From: CAYJAZ01 sp964371865
GTDB taxonomy: Bacteria > Desulfobacterota > Desulfovibrionia > Desulfovibrionales > Desulfovibrionaceae
DNA: 9,822 nucleotides
Assembly (NCBI GenBank): GCA_964371865.1
Contig: CAYJOR010000081.1
Span: 1 to 9,822, forward strand
Direction of reading: 5' to 3'
Below the pieces are notes generated by a model, which searched no databases, was not told the DNA's origin, and was given only the letters and a program-made list of their open reading frames with translations. Both the position numbers and the translations under genes were made by a program. Positions 1 through 7,247 of this stretch are shown here, in pieces (position 1 is the first letter of the stretch; each line of letters starts with the position of its first letter).

Positions 1-1
1 A

Positions 2-106
2 AAAAGAGAGTATGAAAATTCTATTCTCAGAAAAGAAATTATAAAATTATTTCAATAGTATAAAGGTAGAGTTGGAAATCCATCTATTTGTGCGGAGTTA
101 CACTAA
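2..106 (+). pseudogene. Decayed IS3-family OrfB transposase fragment (tentative)
   Basis: One frame reads from the left edge as REYENSILRKEIIKLFQ, a TAG stop at 56-58, then YKGRVGNPSICAELH and a TAA at 104-106. In IS3-family OrfB proteins a charged helix of the type R-x-x-E-x-x-x-L-x-x-x-I is followed by a motif like G-x-x-G-S-P-R-I-H-A-E-L, and the read-through text matches that order and spacing. The same frame stays open to a TAA at 197-199, but that part is not recognisable. No DDE catalytic core and no terminal inverted repeats are visible, so this would be a short relic. The upstream part lies outside the window. The call rests on one short motif match and could be coincidence. Confidence 0.35.
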
Positions 107-437
107 AGATTTTCAAAACTTAGGGCGTGCTCCAGAGCAATTGTGAAACGTAATCCCCAAAACTACGAAAATAAAAACTATTACCAATATGCTGCTTAAA
201 CTAGTATACTGTTTTTTGTTGCAGGATCATGTTGTGTAAAAAACAAATAGTCCTCTGTAAGGTTGCTTATAAAAAAAATTATAAAAAAGAAACTAAAATT
301 TTTGCATATCTGTATTGCTAAGCAAAGAGTTGTAGTAATTTATTTAATAAAAATAAGCACTAGTTTAGTTATTGAAAAATAGTTATGTCTATTTAATGAT
401 TATTTTTTAGATTGAGCATAAAAACTGAAATTTGGCA
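107..437. other. AT-rich stretch with no supported gene
   Basis: No open frame with a ribosome binding site and no recognisable protein, tRNA or other structured RNA was seen. The stretch is dominated by A and T runs, for example 269-300. A weak pair of arms, TGTTTTTT near 218 and AAAAAACA near 239, could form a poor hairpin but lacks a terminator-like GC stem. It is best read as decayed or regulatory DNA upstream of the signalling gene. Confidence 0.5.
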
Positions 438-466
438 TTGACAAATATTTCACATTGGATTAGAAT
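438..466 (+). promoter_or_regulatory. Sigma-70 promoter of the EAL signalling gene
   Basis: A perfect -35 box TTGACA (438-443) is followed, after exactly 17 bases, by the -10 box TAGAAT (461-466). Both the sequences and the spacing are close to the sigma-70 consensus. Transcription would start near 472-474, giving a leader of about 70 bases before the chosen ATG at 545. Confidence 0.75.
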
Positions 467-470
467 TTGA

Positions 471-485
471 TAACAATTCTTGTTA
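471..485. promoter_or_regulatory. Inverted repeat at the transcription start, candidate operator
   Basis: TAACAA-TTC-TTGTTA is a perfect inverted repeat with 6-bp arms around a 3-base centre. It begins five bases after the -10 box and covers the predicted start site, a common place for a repressor to block initiation. An imperfect palindrome (GCTA 506-509 with TAGC 519-522 around AAAGCTTT) lies further down the leader. No regulator gene is in view, so the binding protein is unknown. Confidence 0.4.
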
Positions 486-544
486 AACATTAATACTTTT
501 TAATAGCTAAAAGCTTTATAGCCTTTATGATTTCAGAGGTTTAC

Positions 545-3500
545 ATGTTACACTGCTTTACACGTTATATTTTGTTTTACCTATTTTTTTTGTTTTTTCC
601 TTTTTTGTCATTTGCTACTGATGATGGGAGTTATGCCTTAAGCCAGATAGCTCAAGAGGAAACTTTTTCAAATCATAATCAGATAAGTTCTCACTCGAAT
701 GAAACTGATTCATTTTTTATTTCAAAAGCAAATCCTCTTGATGGTATTCCACTTGTTGCAGCAAAGCAAAAGCCTGTAATAACTGTTGGATATGAAAAAG
801 GGTTTGGGGTTATTTCAAATCCTACTTCATATAGCTCTAAAGGTTTGGGGTATGAACTTCTTACAAAACTTGGCTATTTTGCCGATGTTGAGTTTGAATT
901 TGTTGAAATTGAAGGTTCGCTTTTTGATGCTGTAAAAGACGGCACTGTTGATATAGCCGGATTTTATTCGAAAACACCCGGTCGTGCTGATGGAGTTGCA
1001 TTTAGTAATATTTCTGTTGATTTACTTCAACATTCTCTTACAACTAAAGGCGATAAAGGCTTCTATTATGATGACCCTCAGTCAATTAACGGGAAGACGG
1101 TTGCTTCATATTATGATAATCCCGGTGAAAAGATTTTAGAAGCATATTTAAAAAAACATAATATTTCTGTCAACTTAATTCATGACGATGTAAGAAATTA
1201 TGATCAGTTAGATGCTGATTTATATTTAATGGTTTCTGATAAAAAGACTAGCGAAGAATTTTATACTGTTCTTAATCTTGCGCTTGATAATCTCTATTTT
1301 TTTGCAAGTGATAAGAATAAAGCCCTTATTGAGTATATAGATACAATTCTTTACGATTTTATTTTATCTAACTATGCTGCATATTCAGCTTTGTTGGATA
1401 AGTATAAGGCTGTTGGAAACGAGTTTCAAAATAGAGCCCTCACAAGAAAAGAAGCAAACCTTTTTAAAGGAAAAACATTCCGTGTTGGCTATGTTGATAA
1501 TCATGCCCCTTACCAATCTTCTGATTTAACAGGAAATCCAAAAGGGATTTCAGTCGAGTTTATGAATAAGCTCGCTGAAAAGTATGGATTTGAAATTGAA
1601 TATATTCCATATAATCTAGAAAATACTTGGACTAGTTTTGAAGATTTAGATATATTACTTGGTCTTGTTGGTGAAAGAAATCATATAACTAGGTTCTATA
1701 AGGGGACTGATCCTTATTCTTCTGTAAATATGAACGTAGTTTTTCAAGAAAATTTTGCTCAAAAGTATAAACCTGAAGAGCTTGAACTTGGTCTTCCTAA
1801 AGGTGCAAAAGTAGGTGTGATTAACTATATCAATTTTCGCTATTCCGAATTTTTTCAAGACTTTAAACACTCTAAAATAGTTCATTTTACAAATAGTGAT
1901 CACCTTATGGAAGCTTTTCTTGAAGGTGAAATTGATGCCGTAATAGCAACAGATTTAGGTACAAATTCAATAGCTTCATCAATAACGGTAGGAAAGGCTC
2001 AAAGTTCTACAAACCTTCCGCTTAATATGAATTTTCAAATTTCAAGAAGAATAAGCGATACTTACCTAGAACTATTTAATATTATTATAAATAAAGAACC
2101 AAAAGAAGTTATCGCTGAAATTACAGCAAGAGAAGTCGCAAAGTATATGCCGACTTTCGGGACAGAGCAATTTCTAAAAAATAACTTTTATTTTATTTTA
2201 GCTGGAGCAATACTTCTAACATTCATGGTTATTGCTCTTATTGTATTGATTCGTCAACGTTCAACAATTAGCATTCTTGCAAAAGATGACATAACTCCAC
2301 TTAGTTCAATGACGCAATTTACAGCAGATGTTGATAAAATACTAGAAAGTGCAGAACTTAATCAATACGAAATGATCATACTTGATATAGATTATTTTAG
2401 AATGGTTAATAACTATTATGGTACTGATAAAGGTACGGAAGTTATTCAAAATATGGCAAAAGCCTTGCTTGATGCCTATAGCGGTATAGAAGTGCTTATG
2501 GCACGAAGAATAGCGGAACAATTCTTGGTTTTCAAAAAAATTGATGATGGTCCTGCTCTTTCCGAAGTTATAAATTCTTATGTTATTCCAAGAGTTAAGG
2601 TTATTGTTGGTGAAAATTACTCTTTAAAAATGTCTATGGCATATTGTAAAAATGCTGAGAAAAATGATACGATGACAGATTTACTCGATAACGTAAACAT
2701 AGCGCATCAACAAGCTAAAAAACAACATAAAATTTCATATGTTGAATTTACTGATGAAATGCGCAAAGATGCAAGCACAATGCTTGATGTTATCTATCGT
2801 ATGGAGCATGCAATAGGCAACAAAGAGTTTAAGGTTCACTATCAACCTAAAATAGATTTGAATAGCCTTAAAATTATAGGAGCAGAGGCTCTTATAAGAT
2901 GGATTCCACCTATAGGTAAACCAATTTATCCTAATGAATTTATTCCAATTATGGAAAAAAATGGTTTTATTACTCAACTAGAGCTTTATGTTTTTGAAGA
3001 GGTATGCATATTTCTAAATAAAAATAAAGAGATAGTAGAAATTCCGAAAGTTGCGGTTAATATTTCACCTATAACACTTTCAAACACAGCAATGCTGAAA
3101 AAATTGGTTGAATTTTTGAAAAAATACAAAATTAACCCAAGCCAGATTGAAATAGAAATTACTGAATCAGCTATAGGTGACTTTGAAGAAACTTTACCTG
3201 TAATTATTAAAATATTGCACAAGATTGGTTTCAGCGTAGCGATGGATGACTTCGGTGCAGGTAACTCTTCACTCAACAGATTAAGTGTGATTGAAGTTGA
3301 TGTGCTGAAACTTGATAAAGTTTTCTTGGATTTCCATGAAGATGCTCCACGCGGTTCACTTGTTGTTCAGCAGATTATTATGCTTGGCAAACAGCTTGGT
3401 ATGAAGATTGTTGCTGAAGGAATTGAACAAAAAAACCAAGCAATATGGCTGCAGGAAATTAAATGTGATATAGCACAAGGTTTCTATTTTGCAAAAGTTC

Positions 3501-3556
3501 TTAAAGAAGATGACTTTATTGGTCTACTTTTAGAAAATAAACAATACACTTTATAA
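545..3556 (+). CDS. Membrane c-di-GMP phosphodiesterase: two SBP_bac_3 sensors, degenerate GGDEF, EAL
   Basis: Predicted inner-membrane signalling enzyme of 1003 residues that senses a periplasmic ligand and hydrolyses cyclic di-GMP in the cytoplasm. An ATG at 527 is in frame but has no ribosome site. The ATG at 545 follows GAGG (536-539) and opens a clean signal peptide ending LSFA at about residue 24. Two SBP_bac_3-type domains follow (about 78-290 and 311-520), then one membrane helix (548-570). The GGDEF domain (about 580-735) has IAEQF (656-660) in place of the signature, so it should not make c-di-GMP, though it could bind GTP. The EAL domain (about 745-1000) keeps E781-A-L-I-R, N839, E871, E874, D901-D902, K922, E961 and Q978, so hydrolysis is likely. 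The usual proline after QGF-x4 is valine. The sensed ligand, probably an amino acid or similar small solute, is inferred from the family. Confidence 0.9.
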   Translation: MLHCFTRYILFYLFFLFFPFLSFATDDGSYALSQIAQEETFSNHNQISSHSNETDSFFISKANPLDGIPLVAAKQKPVITVGYEKGFGVISNPTSYSSKGLGYELLTKLGYFADVEFEFVEIEGSLFDAVKDGTVDIAGFYSKTPGRADGVAFSNISVDLLQHSLTTKGDKGFYYDDPQSINGKTVASYYDNPGEKILEAYLKKHNISVNLIHDDVRNYDQLDADLYLMVSDKKTSEEFYTVLNLALDNLYFFASDKNKALIEYIDTILYDFILSNYAAYSALLDKYKAVGNEFQNRALTRKEANLFKGKTFRVGYVDNHAPYQSSDLTGNPKGISVEFMNKLAEKYGFEIEYIPYNLENTWTSFEDLDILLGLVGERNHITRFYKGTDPYSSVNMNVVFQENFAQKYKPEELELGLPKGAKVGVINYINFRYSEFFQDFKHSKIVHFTNSDHLMEAFLEGEIDAVIATDLGTNSIASSITVGKAQSSTNLPLNMNFQISRRISDTYLELFNIIINKEPKEVIAEITAREVAKYMPTFGTEQFLKNNFYFILAGAILLTFMVIALIVLIRQRSTISILAKDDITPLSSMTQFTADVDKILESAELNQYEMIILDIDYFRMVNNYYGTDKGTEVIQNMAKALLDAYSGIEVLMARRIAEQFLVFKKIDDGPALSEVINSYVIPRVKVIVGENYSLKMSMAYCKNAEKNDTMTDLLDNVNIAHQQAKKQHKISYVEFTDEMRKDASTMLDVIYRMEHAIGNKEFKVHYQPKIDLNSLKIIGAEALIRWIPPIGKPIYPNEFIPIMEKNGFITQLELYVFEEVCIFLNKNKEIVEIPKVAVNISPITLSNTAMLKKLVEFLKKYKINPSQIEIEITESAIGDFEETLPVIIKILHKIGFSVAMDDFGAGNSSLNRLSVIEVDVLKLDKVFLDFHEDAPRGSLVVQQIIMLGKQLGMKIVAEGIEQKNQAIWLQEIKCDIAQGFYFAKVLKEDDFIGLLLENKQYTL

Positions 3557-3576
3557 CTAAGATGAACTAATGATTT

Positions 3577-3611
3577 AAAGTGTTTTGCAACCTATAATGA
3601 TAGAACACTTT
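3577..3611 (+). promoter_or_regulatory. TATAAT box framed by an inverted repeat upstream of the ankyrin gene
   Basis: A perfect TATAAT (3593-3598) sits in the middle of an inverted repeat, AAAGTGTT (3577-3584) and AACACTTT (3604-3611). There is no good -35 box; the best, TGATTT at 3571-3576, is 16 bases away. It may be a regulated or activator-dependent promoter for the ankyrin gene, with the start near 3605 and a leader of about 80 bases. The same arms could instead form a weak hairpin ending the EAL transcript, but the stem is AT-rich and the loop is 19 bases, so a terminator is less likely. Confidence 0.35.
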
Positions 3612-3686
3612 TAATGTCTTAGAGAAAAAGAATATATTAAAAATGTTTTGAAAATTTAGCACTGGTTTATTAGGGGAGGGAATAGT

Positions 3687-6160
3687 ATGAGTTTGCTCGA
3701 AAATAAATTTATTAATGCGCTGTTAAACTATGATTTAAATGGAATCAGAAAGGCAATCCTTGAAGGTGCCGATGTAAATCACGCTTTTAATGATGGTATG
3801 ACTGCGCTTATGCTTTCAGCGAGTAATAATAAACTTGAAGTTGTTAAACTCTTAACTTCTCTTCAAGCTACCCTCGATTTAGTTGATGTTGATGGTAGAT
3901 CAGCTTTTTTGCATGCTGCTAAAAATGGTCATGTAGAGGTTGTAAAGTTTCTTTCTTCAAAAAAAGCAAATATTGAACTAAAAGGGAACGATAATAAAAG
4001 CGCACTTATGCTTGCCGCTGAAAATAGTGCAAAAGATGTTGTTGAATTTTTGCTCAGTGCAGGGGTAGAAATTGAAACAAAAGATGCAGATCATAGAACA
4101 GCACTCAGTATAGCGGCAAAACAAGGCGATAAAGAATCAATAATGCTTCTTATAGCTAAAGGCGCAAGTCTTGAAACTAAAGACGTTTCAAACAGAACCC
4201 CTCTTATGCAAGCATGCGCAGGCGAACATCTTGAAAGTATTGAACTTTTGATTAAAGCAGGCGCGGATATAGAAGCAAAAGATAATAAAGATATGACCAC
4301 AAATATGCAGGCTTCTGCAAAAGGTCAAACAAAAGTAGTTGAGTTTCTTTTGAAAAATGGGGCTGATATAGCAGCAAGAGACGGTCAAAAAAGAACGGCT
4401 CTAATGCACGCCGCAGCAAGTGGTCAGCTAGAGGCTGTAAAACTTCTACTTTCTTTGGGTGATAATATCAACGCTAGAGATGAACAGCAAAGAACTCCGC
4501 TTATGCACGCAGCAGCAAAAGGACAAACAGAAGTTATTGAATATCTTCTTTCAAAAGGTGCACAACAAACTGATATTGATGAAAAAGGGCAAACAGCACT
4601 TTTCAAGGCGTGTGAACAAAGTCATGTTGAATCAGTAAAATATCTTATTTCAAAAGGATCCAATCCAGAATTTAAAGATTATAATAATGCAAATCCTCTT
4701 TTATGCGCGTGTGCTAGGGGTGACGGGGCTATTGTCAATACACTTCTTCGTGAAAATGTAAAGCTTGAGGAAGTTGATAATAGCGGAAGAACAGCACTTA
4801 TGGTAGCATCTTCAAAAGGACATGCCGATATTGCAAAAGCTCTTTTAAGCGCAGGAGCAAACATAGAGGCAAAAGATAAAAATCATAATACCGCACTTAC
4901 ACTTGCAACTCGTGAAAAACACTATAATATGGTTGCAGTTCTTACAAGTTATGGAGCAGATGTAAATGCTTCTTATAAAGGCGGTAATTCTTTAATTTCT
5001 GCAATAGCCGAATGTAACGCAGAAGCAGTTAAGGCACTTGTCGAGAGTGGAGTAGACTTTCAAACAAAAGATTCACATGGAAAAACTCCACTTATGCTTG
5101 CATTTGAATGTAAAACACTTGATGTTGCAAAGGTTTTGCTTGATGCTGGGGCGGATATCGAAGTAAAAAGCCCGCAAGGCTCTACGGCACTTATTCAGTG
5201 TGCTACTCGAGGAAAAACAGAAGCTGTAAAACTCCTTCTTGAAAAAGGCGCGAATATAGAAGCAAAAGACTATTTAGGTGCAACGCCTCTTTATTGCGCA
5301 GCCGCTTATTCTCATCACGATACTGTAAATCTATTACTTTCTAAGGGCGCAAATATAGAAGCAAGTGATAAAAATGGTAGAACTCCTCTTATGTGCGCAG
5401 CTGTTCAACGTTCTACAGAATCACTTCTATTACTTCTTGATGCAGGTGCAAATGTTGAAGCTACTGATAAAAGAAATGCAACTGCTTTGATGTATGCCTC
5501 ACTAAAAGGTGAATCAGAGGCAACAAGAATACTTCTTGAGCGTTCTCCAAAGAAAGAAAAAACCACAAATAAGTATGTAAGTCCTTTACATTACGCAGCT
5601 TTGAGTAATGATATCGAAACAATGAAAATTCTCATTGATGATGGTATCGGAGTAGATTTACGAGATAAAAATTTCAGAACTCCATTAATCTATGCAGCAC
5701 GCCGTCAGCATTTAAGAGCAATGTCATTACTGATTGAAAAAGGGGCTGATGTTGACCTTATTGACGATACTATCGGCACAGCACTTATGCGTGCCTCTAT
5801 AAAAGCAGAACTTTCTGTTATGGAATTATTACTTGAGGCAGCAGCTGATCCAAACGTTATTAATCAGAGTGGAGCAACAGCTTTAATGTTTGCAGCAGAA
5901 AATGGAAATCTTGATGGAATTCAAATGCTTTTAAATTATGGAGCACAGATAAATCAAGTTGATCGAAAAAAACAAAGTCCACTTATGTATGCAGTTCTCG
6001 CGGGGAATGCTTCAGCAGTAAAATACTTGTTAAGTCATGGCGCACAAACAGAATTATATGATATAGAAGGAAAAACAGCTCTTCAATATGCAATAGATGA
6101 AAAAAATCAGCATATAGTAGAGATTTTTAAGTTTTTTGAAGAAAAAGGCAGAACTCCTAC
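3687..6160 (+). repeat. Tandem array of about 25 coding 99-bp ankyrin units
   Basis: The coding sequence repeats at a 99-bp period. Some segments are nearly identical at base level, for example the stretches encoding NIEAKD or DIEAKD near 4266, 4861, 5251 and 5350. The units diverge most near both ends: the first unit is a cap, unit 13 (near 4870-4970) is one residue short, and unit 19 (near 5540) loses the GAN turn and carries RSPKKEKTTN. The array could change copy number by slippage or recombination between similar units. Confidence 0.85.
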
Positions 6161-7055
6161 AAAAAGTGAAATTCCGCATCCACGTATGATAAAGAAACTT
6201 AAGAAAGGGCGTGAGCGAAGCAATAATTCCATAATTTCAACAACAAGAAGAAAACTAAATGGCAAAGTTGAAGTAAAAGAAAGTAATGAATATGAAAGTA
6301 AAGAATTTTTTGGAGTTACATCTTTCAAGAAAATTTTAAAAAAAATGTCAAGATTATTAGATGCATTTGCGCCAAAGTCTTCCGCTAAACCACTAGACAA
6401 TAAAGTGGATAACAAAGAAAATAAAGATGAAAAATCAGGAGAAAATCAACATAAAACAATTTCATTTTCACTTGATGATGTATCTGTAGATAAGTATACA
6501 AAAAATCAAACTTCACAAAAGGTAAAAGAAGAAACACAAAAGAAAATTGTTGAACAAGTTGAGAAAAATACTCAGACAAAACAGGAAACTGAAAAAGAAG
6601 AAAAACCAAAAGTAGAAGAGAAAAAAGATTCTATTTTAGAGGTAATAACAAATTTCTATAGTAAAGTTTTCTTGAAAAATTCTTACTTAACTCCAAATAT
6701 TCCAGCTAAAAAGCTATCACACTTGATGAAAACTATGGATTGCAAGCAATTTGCCAGTAATAAAGTTTACTGCATTGTAGATAAATCTTTTCTCGGCTTA
6801 GCAGATTCTGGGTTTTTATTTACAGATAAATCCTTCTTCTATAAGGAAAAGTTCAAGAAATCTTTAGAAGTTAATTATAAAGAAATAGCATCAGCGAACT
6901 ATAAGAAAAGATTAAGTTATAGTGACCCTGTTGAGGCTGTTATAATCGAAACTGAAGAAGATACTCTTATAATCAAAAATACACCGGAGCTAGACTTACG
7001 AAATTTTGCAGAACTTGTTAAAAATTTGCATAATAAGCTGACTACTGAAAAATAA
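3687..7055 (+). CDS. Giant ankyrin-repeat protein with charged linker and unrecognised C-terminal domain
   Basis: A 1122-residue protein, with its start fixed by the strong site AGGGGAGGG (3672-3680) six bases before ATG. Residues 1 to about 825 form roughly 25 back-to-back ankyrin repeats of 33 residues. Each carries the TALM-x-AA turn and a second helix such as VVKLLLSKGANIEAKD. Ankyrin arrays are protein-binding scaffolds, and the partner is unknown. Residues 829-990 are a Lys/Glu/Gln-rich linker with a basic part first (IKKLKKGRERS) and an acidic-basic low-complexity part later. Residues about 1000-1122 look like a folded beta-rich domain ending in a helix. Phrases such as GFLFTDKSFFYKE and DTLIIKNTPEL recall bacterial PH/GRAM-like domains, but this is a guess. 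There is no signal peptide or membrane helix, so the protein is cytoplasmic or exported by a leaderless route. It may act with the upstream EAL protein, but nothing proves this. Confidence 0.9.
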   Translation: MSLLENKFINALLNYDLNGIRKAILEGADVNHAFNDGMTALMLSASNNKLEVVKLLTSLQATLDLVDVDGRSAFLHAAKNGHVEVVKFLSSKKANIELKGNDNKSALMLAAENSAKDVVEFLLSAGVEIETKDADHRTALSIAAKQGDKESIMLLIAKGASLETKDVSNRTPLMQACAGEHLESIELLIKAGADIEAKDNKDMTTNMQASAKGQTKVVEFLLKNGADIAARDGQKRTALMHAAASGQLEAVKLLLSLGDNINARDEQQRTPLMHAAAKGQTEVIEYLLSKGAQQTDIDEKGQTALFKACEQSHVESVKYLISKGSNPEFKDYNNANPLLCACARGDGAIVNTLLRENVKLEEVDNSGRTALMVASSKGHADIAKALLSAGANIEAKDKNHNTALTLATREKHYNMVAVLTSYGADVNASYKGGNSLISAIAECNAEAVKALVESGVDFQTKDSHGKTPLMLAFECKTLDVAKVLLDAGADIEVKSPQGSTALIQCATRGKTEAVKLLLEKGANIEAKDYLGATPLYCAAAYSHHDTVNLLLSKGANIEASDKNGRTPLMCAAVQRSTESLLLLLDAGANVEATDKRNATALMYASLKGESEATRILLERSPKKEKTTNKYVSPLHYAALSNDIETMKILIDDGIGVDLRDKNFRTPLIYAARRQHLRAMSLLIEKGADVDLIDDTIGTALMRASIKAELSVMELLLEAAADPNVINQSGATALMFAAENGNLDGIQMLLNYGAQINQVDRKKQSPLMYAVLAGNASAVKYLLSHGAQTELYDIEGKTALQYAIDEKNQHIVEIFKFFEEKGRTPTKSEIPHPRMIKKLKKGRERSNNSIISTTRRKLNGKVEVKESNEYESKEFFGVTSFKKILKKMSRLLDAFAPKSSAKPLDNKVDNKENKDEKSGENQHKTISFSLDDVSVDKYTKNQTSQKVKEETQKKIVEQVEKNTQTKQETEKEEKPKVEEKKDSILEVITNFYSKVFLKNSYLTPNIPAKKLSHLMKTMDCKQFASNKVYCIVDKSFLGLADSGFLFTDKSFFYKEKFKKSLEVNYKEIASANYKKRLSYSDPVEAVIIETEEDTLIIKNTPELDLRNFAELVKNLHNKLTTEK

Positions 7056-7073
7056 AATATGAAATCTGAACCC

Positions 7074-7089
7074 TTCAGTGCATACTGAA
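7074..7089. other. Short inverted repeat after the ankyrin gene
   Basis: TTCAGT-GCAT-ACTGAA forms 6-bp arms around a 4-base loop, 18 bases after the ankyrin stop codon. It has no U-run, so it is not an intrinsic terminator. It could be an mRNA 3' stabilising hairpin or a protein site. Confidence 0.3.
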
Positions 7090-7108
7090 TTGATAATTAG
7101 CTTAGGTT

Positions 7109-7138
7109 TTGTCTTCCATCATTTTTCAAATATATATT
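7109..7138 (+). promoter_or_regulatory. Candidate promoter for the ERF gene
   Basis: TTGTCT (7109-7114) and TATATT (7133-7138) are separated by 18 bases, a fair sigma-70 match. It is the best pair between the ankyrin stop and the ERF start. A transcript starting near 7145 would have a leader of about 100 bases that includes the hairpin at 7180-7212, so the leader would pass through a terminator before reaching the gene. Confidence 0.3.
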
Positions 7139-7179
7139 ACTTCATTGAAATAATTCCCCTATTGTTTCACACACTAAAC

Positions 7180-7218
7180 CCCTCAGTGTAGCTCAAAAGG
7201 CTACACTGGGGGCTTTTT
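7180..7218 (+). terminator. Strong intrinsic terminator or attenuator
   Basis: CAGTGTAGC (7184-7192) pairs with GCTACACTG (7200-7208) around a 7-base loop. The stem extends through a T-G wobble and three C-G pairs (7180-7182 with 7210-7212), then comes CTTTTTGTTTT. This is a textbook rho-independent terminator of about 13 pairs. It ends only about 30 bases before the ERF start codon, so it either closes the ankyrin transcript or acts as an attenuator in the ERF leader. Confidence 0.85.
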
Positions 7219-7247
7219 GTTTTAAACCAATAAATTAGGAGATAGAT

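Noticed and set aside
218..246. Terminator or IS terminal repeat from TGTTTTTT and AAAAAACA
   Set aside because: The arms are simple A/T runs, the loop is about 20 bases, and no GC stem or flanking target duplication is visible.
527..544. ATG at 527 as start of the EAL protein
   Set aside because: No ribosome site lies upstream, and it would add six residues before a signal peptide that is already complete from the ATG at 545, which has GAGG in front of it.
3557..3686. EAL and ankyrin genes as a tight operon
   Set aside because: The 130-bp gap has its own -10 box and inverted repeat; co-transcription is possible but not shown.
4091..4864. Several minus-strand reading frames inside the ankyrin gene
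   Set aside because: They are cysteine/serine-rich mirror images of the repeating codons on the plus strand and have no start signals.
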